The notes below the pieces were generated by a model that was not told where the DNA came from, did no database searches, and worked only from the letters and a program-made list of their open reading frames with translations. Below are positions 56,032 through 63,967 of a stretch of DNA of 64,000 nt, piece by piece. Position 1 is the stretch's first letter, and each line of letters starts with the position of its first letter. Made by a program: the position numbers and the translations under genes. The stretch comes from Rubrivivax sp. (lineage in GTDB: Bacteria; Pseudomonadota; Gammaproteobacteria; Burkholderiales; Burkholderiaceae_C), in NCBI GenBank assembly GCA_020248915.1, contig JADCGP010000016.1, forward strand, positions 50,706 to 114,705, written 5' to 3'.

Positions 56032-57204
56032 ATGAGCGACGTGCCGCTGGTCGACCTCGCGCCGCTGGCGAAGCTGCTTGCGCTGGCGGCGCTGCTGGCG
56101 CTACTGCCGCTTTCTTGGGTGTGGCTGCGCTCGCGCCGCGCCGACGCGCGGGCCCGCCTGGCCACCCTGACCGCGCTGACCCTCTTCCTCACCTTCGACC
56201 TGATCGTGTTCGGGTCGTTCACGCGGCTCACCGACTCCGGCCTCGGGTGCCCGGACTGGCCCGGCTGTTACGGCGAGGCCAGTCCGTTCGGCGCGCACGA
56301 GGAGATCCGCGCCGCGCAGGCCGCGCTTCCGAGCGGGCCGGTCACGTTCACGAAGGCCTGGATCGAGATGATCCACCGCTACCTTGCAATGACGGTGGGT
56401 GCGTTGATCCTGGTGATGGCGGTGTTCGCTTGGGCGCAGTGGCGGCGCGGTCGCACGACGCCGCGCGCCGAGGGCGGCGGTGGCCTGCCGCTGTCGCCCT
56501 GGTGGCCGACCGCCACGCTCGTCTGGGTCATCGTGCAGGGCCTGTTCGGCAAGTACACGGTGACGCTGAAGCTGTACCCGGCGGTCGTCACGCTGCACCT
56601 GCTGGGGGGACTGGCGCTGCTGGTGCTGCTGGCGGTCCAGCACGAGGCGTTCCGGCAGCGGCCGCTCACGCTGGCCCCGGCCCTGCGCCGCGCGGCGTTC
56701 GCGGTCGCCGCCCTGCTGGGCCTGCAGATCGCGCTCGGCGGCTGGGTCAGCACCAACTATGCGGTGCTGGCCTGCACCGGTTTCCCGCAGTGCAACGGCA
56801 GCTGGTGGCCCGAGATGGATTTCGCCGGCGGCTTCACGATCCTGCGCCACCTGGGGCAAGCCGGCGACGGCGGCTACCTCGCGTTCGAGGCGCTGGTGGC
56901 GATCCACATGGCGCATCGCGTCGCGGCGGTGCTGGTGGTCGGCGCACTGCTGTGGCTGGCGTGGCGGCTGCGTGCCGGGGGCGACGCCGTGCTCGGCCGC
57001 TTCGCGCTCGGTATCGCCGCGCTGTCGGTGTTGCAGGTGCTGTCGGGCCTGTCCAATGTCGTCCTCGGCTGGCCGATCGCCGCCGCACTCGTGCACTCCG
57101 CGGGTGCCGCGGGGCTGGTGCTGCTGCTGGCGCTGCTGCTGGCGCGCACGGCGCCGCGGGCGCACCGCGCGCCGGCGCCGCGGGCGCTGCCCGCCGCTGC
57201 CTAG
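56032..57204 (+). CDS. ctaA: Haem A synthase (Cox15/CtaA)
   Basis: Oxidises the C8 methyl of haem O to make haem A for the oxidase; 390 residues with eight membrane helices. [22 protein letters not shown] and [10 protein letters not shown] hold the two Cys pairs. Haem-ligand His residues are in [36 protein letters not shown] and [11 protein letters not shown]. Its end contains the putative ctaB promoter. Confidence 0.96.
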   Translation: MSDVPLVDLAPLAKLLALAALLALLPLSWVWLRSRRADARARLATLTALTLFLTFDLIVFGSFTRLTDSGLGCPDWPGCYGEASPFGAHEEIRAAQAALPSGPVTFTKAWIEMIHRYLAMTVGALILVMAVFAWAQWRRGRTTPRAEGGGGLPLSPWWPTATLVWVIVQGLFGKYTVTLKLYPAVVTLHLLGGLALLVLLAVQHEAFRQRPLTLAPALRRAAFAVAALLGLQIALGGWVSTNYAVLACTGFPQCNGSWWPEMDFAGGFTILRHLGQAGDGGYLAFEALVAIHMAHRVAAVLVVGALLWLAWRLRAGGDAVLGRFALGIAALSVLQVLSGLSNVVLGWPIAAALVHSAGAAGLVLLLALLLARTAPRAHRAPAPRALPAAA

Positions 57205-57207
57205 AAT
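57202..57207 (+). promoter_or_regulatory. Putative -10 box (TAGAAT) of ctaB
   Basis: TAGAAT overlaps the ctaA stop codon and ends 10 nt before the ctaB ATG. It could give a near-leaderless internal transcript for ctaB-sco1. Confidence 0.4.
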
Positions 57208-57217
57208 GCGCTGCGCG

Positions 57218-58132
57218 ATGACCACGACCCTTGCCGCGACGGGCCCAAGCAGCCGCTCGCGGCTGGCGCAGTACTACGTGCTGACCAAGCCGCGCGTCGT
57301 GCAGTTGATCGTCTTCTGCGCCGTGATCGGCATGCTGCTCGCCCAGCCCGGCCTGCCGGCCTGGCAGCCGGCGCTGGCGGCGGTGCTCGGCATCTGGCTG
57401 GTGGCGGCCGCGGCGGCCGCCTTCAACTGCCTGATCGAGCAGCACATCGACCGTCGCATGCAGCGCACCGCCTGGCGTCCCACCGCGAAGGGGGAGCTGT
57501 CCACGGCGCAGACGCTCGCGTTCTCGGCCGTGCTGTGCGCGGCCGGCAGCGCAGTGCTGCTGTTCGCGGTCAATGCGCTGACGATGTGGCTGACCTTCGC
57601 CACCTTCGTCGGCTACGCGGTCATCTACACCGTCGTGCTCAAGCCTCTGACGCCCCAGAACATCGTGATCGGCGGCGCCTCGGGCGCGATGCCGCCCGTG
57701 CTCGGCTGGGCCGCCGTGACCGGTGAGGTGACGCTCGAGCCGCTGATCCTGGCGCTGATCATCTTCCTGTGGACGCCGCCGCACTTCTGGGCGCTGGCGC
57801 TGTACCGGGTCGAGGACTACCGGCGGGCCGGACTGCCGATGCTGCCGGTGACGCACGGCCCCGAGTTCACCCGGCTGCAGGTGCTGCTGTACACGCTGAT
57901 CCTGCTGGCAGCTACGCTGCTGCCCTTCACGTTCCGCTTCAGCGGCTGGATCTACTTCGCCGCGGCGCTGGTGCTCGGCGCCTGGTTCGTCGTCCTCGCC
58001 TGGAGGTTGTGGCGTGACTACAGCGACGCGCTGGCCCGCCAGACCTTCCGCTTCTCGATCTGGCACCTGTCGCTTCTGTTCGCAGCGCTGCTGGTGGACC
58101 ATTGGGTGGGCCCGTGGTTGTTCGCGGGCTGA
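57218..58132 (+). CDS. ctaB: Protohaem IX farnesyltransferase (haem O synthase)
   Basis: Adds the farnesyl tail to protohaem; 304 residues, UbiA superfamily with nine membrane helices. [21 protein letters not shown] is the family start. [19 protein letters not shown] is the Mg/prenyl-diphosphate binding motif, and [19 protein letters not shown] and [25 protein letters not shown] are diagnostic. It precedes sco1 with a short overlap. Confidence 0.97.
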   Translation: MTTTLAATGPSSRSRLAQYYVLTKPRVVQLIVFCAVIGMLLAQPGLPAWQPALAAVLGIWLVAAAAAAFNCLIEQHIDRRMQRTAWRPTAKGELSTAQTLAFSAVLCAAGSAVLLFAVNALTMWLTFATFVGYAVIYTVVLKPLTPQNIVIGGASGAMPPVLGWAAVTGEVTLEPLILALIIFLWTPPHFWALALYRVEDYRRAGLPMLPVTHGPEFTRLQVLLYTLILLAATLLPFTFRFSGWIYFAAALVLGAWFVVLAWRLWRDYSDALARQTFRFSIWHLSLLFAALLVDHWVGPWLFAG

Positions 58133-58731
58133 CGCGCGCTGCAGCGGGTGCGCTGCTGCTGGCCGCACTCGGCATGCTCGGCGGTTGCGACAAGGCCGCC
58201 GGGCCCGCCTCGGGCGCGTTCCGCGCCGTCGACATCACCGGCGCCGACTACGCGAAGGAACTCGGCCTGCCCGACGCCGACGGCAAGGTGCGCACGCTGG
58301 CGGAGTTCCGCGGCAAGGTGGTCGTGGTGTTCTTCGGCTTCACGCATTGCCCGGACGTGTGCCCCACGACGATGGCCGAACTCGCCACGGTGCGCCAGGC
58401 GCTCGGCCCCGACGGCGCGCGCGTGCAGGGGATCTTCGTCACCGTCGACCCGGAGCGCGACACGCCCGAACTGCTGAAGTCCTACGTGAGCGCCTTCGCG
58501 CCCGACTTCGTGGCGCTGCGCGGGACACCCGAGCAGACCGCCGCGCTGGCCAAGAGCTTCAAGGTCTTCTACGCCAAGGTGCCGGGCAAGACGCCCGACA
58601 GCTACACCGTCGACCACACGGCGGGCAGCTACGTCTTCGACGCCCAGGGCAGGGTACGCCTGTTCACGCGCTACGGCATGGGCGCCGAGGCGCTCGCAGC
58701 CGACCTGCGCCGGCTTCTGGCCGAAGGCTGA
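58114..58731 (+). CDS. SCO1/SenC copper chaperone lipoprotein
   Basis: 205-residue thioredoxin-fold protein that metallates the CuA centre of subunit II. The signal ends LGGC (Cys25), a lipobox. Copper ligands are in [15 protein letters not shown] (Cys79, Cys83) and the His of [36 protein letters not shown] is a family motif. GTG 58,114 gives a clean lipoprotein signal; a TTG at 58,102 is possible. It overlaps the ctaB end by 19 nt. Confidence 0.93.
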   Translation: MVVRGLTRAAAGALLLAALGMLGGCDKAAGPASGAFRAVDITGADYAKELGLPDADGKVRTLAEFRGKVVVVFFGFTHCPDVCPTTMAELATVRQALGPDGARVQGIFVTVDPERDTPELLKSYVSAFAPDFVALRGTPEQTAALAKSFKVFYAKVPGKTPDSYTVDHTAGSYVFDAQGRVRLFTRYGMGAEALAADLRRLLAEG

Positions 58732-58771
58732 AGCGACGGACCGCCGGCGGGCGGCCCGGTGGCGCCGCGGC

Positions 58772-59716
58772 TCAGGCCGCCTCGAGCGCCTTGCGCATCT
58801 TCTTGAGCGCCGCCACCTCGATCTGGCGGATGCGCTCGGCACTCACGCCGTACTCCGCGGCCAACTCGTGCAACGTCATGCCGCCCGAGGCGTCGTCGTT
58901 CACGTGCAGCCAGCGCTGCTCGACGATGCGGCGGCTGCGGGCGTCGAGCGTGTCGAGCGCCCTGGGCAGGCCTTCGGAGGTGAGCAGGTCGCGGCTGCGC
59001 GCCTCGAGCTGGCGGGTCGGCTCGCTGCGGTCATCGGACAGGTAGGCGATCGGCGCGTAGGATTCCTCGCCCTCGTCGTCCTGGGGCTCGAGGGCGACGT
59101 CGCCGCCGGCCAGCCGCGTCTCCATCTCGACCACTTCCTCGGGCTTGACCTTCAGTTCGAGCGCCACGCGCTGCACCTCGGCCGGGGTCAGCGTGCTGCG
59201 GTAGGTCTCGGCATCGGTGTCGTCGCCGGCCCCGGCCTTCAGGCCCGCCTTCAGCGACCTAAGGTTGAAGAACAGCTTGCGCTGCGCCTTGGTCGTGGCC
59301 ACCTTGACCAGGCGCCAGTTGCGCAGGATGTACTCGTGGATCTCGGCCTTGATCCAGTGCAGCGCGTAGCTCACCAGGCGCACACCCTGCTCGGGGTCGA
59401 AACGCTTGACGGCCTTCATCAGGCCGATGTTGCCTTCCTGGATCAGGTCGCCTTGTGGCAGGCCGTAGCCCACGTACTGGCGCGAGACGCTGACCACCAG
59501 CCGCAGGTGCGACAGGATCAGCTGCCCGGCGGCCTGCAGGTCGCCGTGGTCGCGGAGGCGGCGTCCGAGTTCGACTTCGTCGCTCTGGCTCAACATCGGC
59601 AGCCGGTTCACGGCGGCGATGTAGGCATCGAGGTTGCCCAGCGACGGCACGAGCGACCACGGGTCGCGCAGCGCCACGGCGGTGGACGGGGTGTGGGCAG
59701 CAGTGGCAGCATTCAT
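58772..59716 (-). CDS. rpoH: Heat-shock sigma factor RpoH (sigma-32)
   Basis: Directs RNA polymerase to heat-shock promoters; 314 residues. Region 2 contains LSHLRLVVSVSRQYVGYGLPQGDLIQEGNIGLMKAVKRFDPEQGVRLVSYALHWIKAEIHEYILRNW (split here by regions 2.1-2.4). The RpoH box QRKLFFNLR at 145-153, found only in RpoH and important for core binding, makes the call secure. Region 4 ends with GVSAERIRQIEVAALKKMRKAL. The ATG at 59,716 is preferred over the longer frame. A CIRCE element lies 40 nt upstream. Confidence 0.97.
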   Translation of the reverse strand: MNAATAAHTPSTAVALRDPWSLVPSLGNLDAYIAAVNRLPMLSQSDEVELGRRLRDHGDLQAAGQLILSHLRLVVSVSRQYVGYGLPQGDLIQEGNIGLMKAVKRFDPEQGVRLVSYALHWIKAEIHEYILRNWRLVKVATTKAQRKLFFNLRSLKAGLKAGAGDDTDAETYRSTLTPAEVQRVALELKVKPEEVVEMETRLAGGDVALEPQDDEGEESYAPIAYLSDDRSEPTRQLEARSRDLLTSEGLPRALDTLDARSRRIVEQRWLHVNDDASGGMTLHELAAEYGVSAERIRQIEVAALKKMRKALEAA

Positions 59717-59755
59717 GCGCGTTTTGAGTCGGTGTCGAGCTCCTGGTTCCAAATA

Positions 59756-59782
59756 TTAGCACTCGATGACCGCGAGTGCTGA
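59756..59782. promoter_or_regulatory. CIRCE element (HrcA operator) upstream of rpoH
   Basis: TTAGCACTC, nine nucleotides (GATGACCGC), then GAGTGCTGA. This matches the CIRCE consensus TTAGCACTC-N9-GAGTGCTAA at 17 of 18 arm positions with the exact spacer length. It lies 40 nt before the rpoH ATG and includes or adjoins the likely rpoH promoter (a minus-strand TAATAT overlaps its start), so HrcA should repress rpoH. The remaining ~230 nt up to the TonB gene is AT-richer around 59,840-59,870 but shows no other motif. Confidence 0.9.
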
Positions 59783-60002
59783 TTGCGACGTGGACCCTGC
59801 TCCGACTGCGTGGATCCCTTCACGCGAGGCATGTAATGGAAGTGATTATTCGCTAACTTTTCTTCCAGGGAAGATGTCGGTCGCCGTGCCTCCGCGGTCC
59901 AGGCCCACGCCGACCGTGCCAGCCGCGCCGACGCAGCCAGCGCAGCGCGGTGGCTGGCCTCATCTGCGGCTTCGTGCGCGTTGGCCTGGCGCCGTCAGCC
60001 GC

Positions 60003-60008
60003 GAGAAT
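60003..60008 (+). promoter_or_regulatory. Possible -10 box (GAGAAT) of the TonB/TolA-like gene
   Basis: GAGAAT ends 7 nt before the ATG at 60,016, the same geometry as the other near-leaderless promoters in this window; the first base departs from TATAAT. Confidence 0.35.
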
Positions 60009-60015
60009 CGGCCCG

Positions 60016-62208
60016 ATGGTCGGCAAGCGGTTCCATGGCGTCCCGGAGGCTGCGTCGGCAGACTCCGCTGCCGGGGAAACGCCGGCGGGGCGCCGGTCGG
60101 GGCCCGACGGCGCGCCATCCCCGGCACCGCTGCAGGGCAAGCCACTGCCGCAGTCTGCAGGCGCCCTGCTGGCGGCTCACGAGTCCGGGCACGGGCCGGG
60201 CCGGCCGCCCCCGCGCGAGCGCGTCGGCCTGACACTGGCGCTCGTGCTGTCGCTCGCGCTCCACGCGCTGCTGCTCGGGCTGCAGTTCGGCGGCGACGGC
60301 CGCGGGCTCCCTGGCTTCGACCTGCCCTGGCGCGAGCGGCGGGTGGACGTGCCGGACCTTCGCCTGGTGCTGATGCCGGCTCGGCCGGCTCGGCCGGCTC
60401 GGCCCGCGCCGGCCGCCGCGCCAGCCGCCGCGCCAGCGCCAGCGGCCGGCGTGCCCGAGTTGCCGCGCGCCCAGCCGCCCGTCGAGCCGGCGCGTCCAGA
60501 CCCCGTGCCCGGGGAACCGGCCGTACCGCTGGCACCCGATCGCCCCGAGCCCGCGGCGCCGGGCGCCATCGCCACGCTCGACCGGCTGCCGCCCGCGCCG
60601 ACCGCGGTCATCTCGTCGCAGGCCCCGCCTGCTGCGCCGTCGCCGGGGTTCTCGACCAATGCCTTGCCTGCCGCGCCGGCGTTGGCCGGCCTCTCGTCCC
60701 CGGCCTTGCCCGACCTGGACGCGCCCGTGCCCCCCCTGCCAGCGCCAGCTCCCACGGTGGCGCGCGCGCCACCCGAGGCTGCCAGGGCCGCAATCGGCGT
60801 GGCGGCTGCGGCATCGGGCCCGCGCAGCGCGCTCGCCGCCGAGGGGCAGGTGGCCGAGAACGCTGCCGACCAAGCTGCACGTGCGGCGCTGGACGCCCAG
60901 TTGGCCGCGCGGCAGGCCGAGGCGGCCCGGATCGAGGCCGAGCGTCAGGAGCTGGAGCGCCAGGTCACCGCGCGCGCGGAGGCGGCGCGGCAGGAGGCCG
61001 CGCGGCGGGACGAGGCAGAACGGCTCGCGGCGGCGCTCCTCGAGTTGCAGCGACAGGAAGTCTTGCGACAGGAAGTCTTGCGGCAGGAGGCGGCGCGGCA
61101 GGAGGCGGCGCGGCAGGAGGCGGCTCGCGAGGCAGCGCTGCGGGCCGAGACCTCGCGGCAGGAAGCGGCGCGCGCGGAGGCGGCCCGGCAGGAGGCGGTC
61201 CGCGCGGAAGCGGCGCGTCTCGAGGCGGCTCGACAGGAACTGGAGCGGCGCGCCTCGGCGCAGCTCGAGGCGCAGCGCCAGCAGGCCGCGATCCAGGAAC
61301 TGGCGCGACAACTGGCCGAGCAGACCGAGACTGCGCGGCGGGAGGCCGAGCGGCTGGAAGCGGCCCGTCAAGAAGCAGCCCGTCAGGAGGCTGCCCGTCA
61401 GGAGGCTGCCCGTCAGGAGGCTGCCCGTCAGGAGGCTGTCCGTCAGGAGGCTGCCCGTGAGGAAGCTGCCCGTCAGGAAGCGGCCCGCCTGGAGGCCGAG
61501 CGCGCGGAGGCGGCACGGCGCGCCGTCGCGGAGCGCGAGACCCAGCGTCTGGAGGCCGAGCGGCTGGAGTTGGCGCGGCAGGCGGCCGCGCGGCAGCTGG
61601 CGCAGCGCGAGGAGGCTGCCCGGCAGGAGGCTGCCCGCCTGGAGGCTGCTCGACAGGATGCCGCTCGACTTGCCGCAGCACAGCGCGAGGCGGCGCGGCT
61701 CGCGGCTGCGCGCATCGAGGCAGCTCGTGTGGAGTCCGAGCGGCAAGCCGAGGCCCGCCGCGAGGAGCGCCTGCGCGCCATCGGGCGTCAGCTCGACGAG
61801 GAGGCGGCGCAACGCCAGGCCGCCGCGGCCGGGCAGCTGCCGCCCGCGGCCAGCACGCTGCGCCGCGCCCGCCTGTGGGGCCGCAGCGACCCCAACGCCG
61901 AACTCGTCCGCTATGCCGAAGCGTGGGCGCTGCGGATCCAGCTGCATACGCCCGCAGACACGGCGCGCGACCTGGCGCGCCGGCTGCGCCAGCAGCCTAT
62001 GGTGACGGTGGCCGTCCGCAGCGACGGCTCGATCGAGTCGGTGACCTTCGTCACCTCCAGCGGCGCGGCCGACGTCGACGAGGCGATCCGCCGCATCGTC
62101 GAGAGCCACCGGCCGTACCCGGCGTTCCCGCCGGGGCTGGCCCAGGACTTCGACGTCATCGAGATCCGGCGCACCTGGTCGTTCGACGCGGCCGTGCGCC
62201 TGTATTGA
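60016..62208 (+). CDS. TonB-family protein with long TolA-like repeat helix
   Basis: 730-residue envelope protein. About 70 residues of cytoplasmic Ala/Gly/Pro-rich sequence precede one membrane helix (LTLALVLSLALHALLLGLQF). An Ala/Pro-rich spacer follows to about residue 290. A very long charged helix (about 290-620) is built of pentapeptides of EAARQ type, as in TolA domain II. The C-terminal domain (WGRSDPNAELVRYAEAWALRIQLH, TVAVRSDGSIESVTFVTSSGAADVDEAIRRIVE) is TonB-like. The start at 60,016 is preferred to a GTG at 59,950. No exbB/tolQ genes are near. Confidence 0.85.
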   Translation: MVGKRFHGVPEAASADSAAGETPAGRRSGPDGAPSPAPLQGKPLPQSAGALLAAHESGHGPGRPPPRERVGLTLALVLSLALHALLLGLQFGGDGRGLPGFDLPWRERRVDVPDLRLVLMPARPARPARPAPAAAPAAAPAPAAGVPELPRAQPPVEPARPDPVPGEPAVPLAPDRPEPAAPGAIATLDRLPPAPTAVISSQAPPAAPSPGFSTNALPAAPALAGLSSPALPDLDAPVPPLPAPAPTVARAPPEAARAAIGVAAAASGPRSALAAEGQVAENAADQAARAALDAQLAARQAEAARIEAERQELERQVTARAEAARQEAARRDEAERLAAALLELQRQEVLRQEVLRQEAARQEAARQEAAREAALRAETSRQEAARAEAARQEAVRAEAARLEAARQELERRASAQLEAQRQQAAIQELARQLAEQTETARREAERLEAARQEAARQEAARQEAARQEAARQEAVRQEAAREEAARQEAARLEAERAEAARRAVAERETQRLEAERLELARQAAARQLAQREEAARQEAARLEAARQDAARLAAAQREAARLAAARIEAARVESERQAEARREERLRAIGRQLDEEAAQRQAAAAGQLPPAASTLRRARLWGRSDPNAELVRYAEAWALRIQLHTPADTARDLARRLRQQPMVTVAVRSDGSIESVTFVTSSGAADVDEAIRRIVESHRPYPAFPPGLAQDFDVIEIRRTWSFDAAVRLY
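61357..61491 (+). repeat. 15-bp tandem repeat in the TonB/TolA-like gene
   Basis: Nine in-frame 15-bp units of the form GAGGCTGCCCGTCAG encode EAARQ, five identical at protein level at the left end and the last ones varying (EAVRQ, EAARE, EAARL). Central units are nearly identical in DNA, indicating recent expansion. A second, shorter block of similar units lies at about 61,055-61,130. Confidence 0.85.
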
Positions 62209-62399
62209 CCGCGGCGCGCCGCGGTCGCGCGACCGTCAGACGTTGAAGCGTTAGGGGTGACGCAAGGTAATGATCTGCTGCGTGTTCTTCGAACCTGACA
62301 AGAACGTACCCACTGACCGTACCCGCTGAACATCGGGCTGCGTGTGATGGACTTCCCGCAACGCAGGGAGCACCCGGCGGACGGCGGACTCACAGATGC

Positions 62400-62422
62400 G
62401 TGTATATGATGATAATGTACAC
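62400..62422 (+). promoter_or_regulatory. Palindromic operator/promoter of brnTA
   Basis: GTGTATAT (62,400-62,407) and ATGTACAC (62,415-62,422) are inverted repeats matching at 7 of 8 positions, 7 nt apart. A GATAAT -10-like box (62,411-62,416) lies inside, 8 nt before the brnT ATG. Binding of the BrnA or BrnTA complex here would block transcription. The upstream part of the gap (62,209-62,399) shows no gene. Confidence 0.6.
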
Positions 62423-62424
62423 GA

Positions 62425-62724
62425 ATGATCGATCTCGCGCGCATCACCGGCTTCGACTGGGACGACGGCAACGCCCGCAAGAACGAGAAGCACGGCGTGG
62501 CGCAGGCCGAGGCCGAAGAGGTCTTCTTCAACCAGCCCCTGCTGATGCTGGAAGACCTGCGGCACCGCGACCAGGAGGCGCGCTTCCACGCCCTCGGCAA
62601 GACGCTCGATGGGCGTGCGCTGCACATCACCTTCACGCTGCGCGGTGATGACACCCTGATCCGGGTGATCTCGGCGCGCGACATGCACCGCAAGGAAAGG
62701 AGCGTCTATGACCAAGCCCGCTAA
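62425..62724 (+). CDS. brnT: BrnT-family ribonuclease toxin
   Basis: 99-residue type II toxin with a RelE-like fold that cleaves RNA and slows growth. FDWDDGNARKNEKHGVAQAEAEEVFFN is the BrnT signature; RFHALGKTLDGRALHITFTLRGDDTLIRVISARDMHRKER carries the conserved His/Arg/Arg residues linked to activity. No truncation is seen. It overlaps brnA by 17 nt, and the toxin-first order is normal for this family. Confidence 0.93.
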   Translation: MIDLARITGFDWDDGNARKNEKHGVAQAEAEEVFFNQPLLMLEDLRHRDQEARFHALGKTLDGRALHITFTLRGDDTLIRVISARDMHRKERSVYDQAR

Positions 62725-62977
62725 GCCGCTGCCCAGGTTCAGGACCGAGGCGCAGGAGCGCGCATTCTGGGAGACCGAAGGTCGCGACTCCACCCAGCAT
62801 CTCGACTGGGCGAAGGCGCAGCGTGTGGTGCTGCCCAACCTGAAGCCATCGACGAAAACCATCTCGCTGCGCCTGCCGCAGCACCTGCTCGATGCCATCA
62901 AGGCGGCGGCCAACGCGCGCGATGTGCCCTACCAGTCGTTGATCAAGGTGTGGCTGCAGGAGAAGGTCGAAGGTTGA
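62708..62977 (+). CDS. brnA: BrnA-family antitoxin
   Basis: 89-residue antitoxin and probable repressor. TEAQERAFWETEGRDSTQHLDWAKAQRVVLPNLKPSTKTISLRLPQHLLDAIKAAANARDVPYQSLIKVWLQEKV combines the BrnA N-terminal region (split across residues ~14-45) with a C-terminal ribbon-helix-helix (KTISLRLPQHLLDAIK). AAGGAG lies before the ATG. It should neutralise BrnT and bind the palindrome upstream of the pair. Confidence 0.9.
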   Translation: MTKPAKPLPRFRTEAQERAFWETEGRDSTQHLDWAKAQRVVLPNLKPSTKTISLRLPQHLLDAIKAAANARDVPYQSLIKVWLQEKVEG

Positions 62978-63176
62978 TGCGCGGCGCGCCGTGCCATCTG
63001 CCGGATCCGGCACGAACGGCATGCGTGCGATGTACCCTCTGCCAGTGGTTGCTGGCGCAGTGACTGAAGGCCGCCTTGCCTAGCCAGTGGCCCAGGTAGA
63101 GGCCGACGGTGCAACTTGAGACTGCTCAACTCAGCTCGGCGCGCTGCGCCGGGCATTCCGGATGAACCGATCGACA

Positions 63177-63207
63177 GCCGCGTCGGCAAGGCTATCGCCG
63201 ACGCGGC
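63177..63207. terminator. Strong 11-bp hairpin between brnA and the unknown gene
   Basis: GCCGCGTCGGC, nine nucleotides, then GCCGACGCGGC: a perfect 11-bp stem. It lies 200 nt after brnA and 18 nt before the next start. No T-run follows on either strand, so it may be a terminator, a processing site or a remnant. The rest of the 248-nt gap shows no gene I can support. Confidence 0.5.
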
Positions 63208-63225
63208 AAGACAGAGGGTGGCGAG

Positions 63226-63885
63226 GTGCGACACATCATCGATACGGGGTGCGATGGCGCCGCAGTATGTGCGTTTGATCCAGCCGCGCTCCCGCTTGAC
63301 GCCGATGAACGACTGCAGGACAACCCGATGGATTCTATGCAGGCGTGGCAGGCGGAAAGCCGCTTCTGGCTGGGCGGCACCGAAGGCGACGGGCGCTACA
63401 TCTTCCACGTCCATGTGAATGAGCCGCTGCCTGAACCGGTGCCGGGCAGCCTGCATACGCTGGACGCGCAGTTCGAGCGCTTTCGCTGCCCCAGCGGAGT
63501 GCTGTGGTTCTGCGGTGCGGAGTACGCTGCTCGCGACCCGGTGGCGGGCAGCAAGGCTACCCCCACCGGCGGCCTGGGCCGCTATTCCACACAGGGCGGC
63601 TGCATCAGTTTGCCGCCTGGCGAACACGCGATAGGCATCTACCGCGTGGAACGGCCGGAAGCGGGCGACGCTGCAGCCTCGCCTCAGCCTGCGCGCGCCG
63701 CTCGCGGCATCGACCTTCGGATGGTCGCCTCGATGCTGCTGTGGCTGACCGGGTGGCTCGCAGTCGTCCTTGCTGCGTTCGCCCTGGTCGTGTCTTTGCC
63801 CGTCAAGCTGTTCCAGTGGGCGACCGGGAGCCCACTGTTCAAAGAAGGCTGGCACCTCTACCGGCGATGTCCCGAGGTCTGTTGA
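63226..63885 (+). CDS. Uncharacterised membrane protein (219 aa)
   Basis: I do not recognise this protein. The first ~150 residues are soluble and include FWLGGTEGDGRYIFHVHVNEPLPEPVPGSL and LWFCGAEYAARDPV, with Cys15-type isolated cysteines but no motif. A Pro/Ala linker is followed by one hydrophobic helix (MVASMLLWLTGWLAVVLAAFALVVSL) and a short tail ending CPEVC. GTG at 63,226 has a purine-rich GAGGGTGGCGAG upstream; Met35 is an alternative. It lies in the accessory-looking right end next to brnTA. Confidence 0.6.
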   Translation: MRHIIDTGCDGAAVCAFDPAALPLDADERLQDNPMDSMQAWQAESRFWLGGTEGDGRYIFHVHVNEPLPEPVPGSLHTLDAQFERFRCPSGVLWFCGAEYAARDPVAGSKATPTGGLGRYSTQGGCISLPPGEHAIGIYRVERPEAGDAAASPQPARAARGIDLRMVASMLLWLTGWLAVVLAAFALVVSLPVKLFQWATGSPLFKEGWHLYRRCPEVC

Positions 63886-63905
63886 ACGCGTGAGCTGAAG
63901 GTGGC

Positions 63906-63961
63906 GGTTCCTTTCGCCTGGATGAGACCATCCAGGTGCCTAGCAAGCAAAGAAAGGAACC
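63906..63961 (+). promoter_or_regulatory. Nested hairpin that buries a ribosome-binding site
   Basis: GGTTCCTTTC (63,906-63,915) pairs perfectly with GAAAGGAACC (63,952-63,961). Inside, CCTGGAT and ATCCAGG form a second 7-bp stem around GAGACC. The right outer strand contains the AAGGA Shine-Dalgarno sequence of the gene starting at 63,968. Confidence 0.65.
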
Positions 63962-63967
63962 ACCGAG

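Noticed and set aside
61357..61491. CRISPR array
   Set aside because: The repeats are contiguous 15-bp coding units with no spacers and stay in frame.
62400..62648. Alternative 82-codon frame starting inside the brnT operator
   Set aside because: Overlaps brnT out of frame, begins within the palindrome and has an Arg-rich shadow composition.
63116..63418. 100-codon frame upstream of and overlapping the unknown membrane protein
   Set aside because: It runs through the 11-bp hairpin and overlaps the better-supported frame; no ribosome-binding site or domain.
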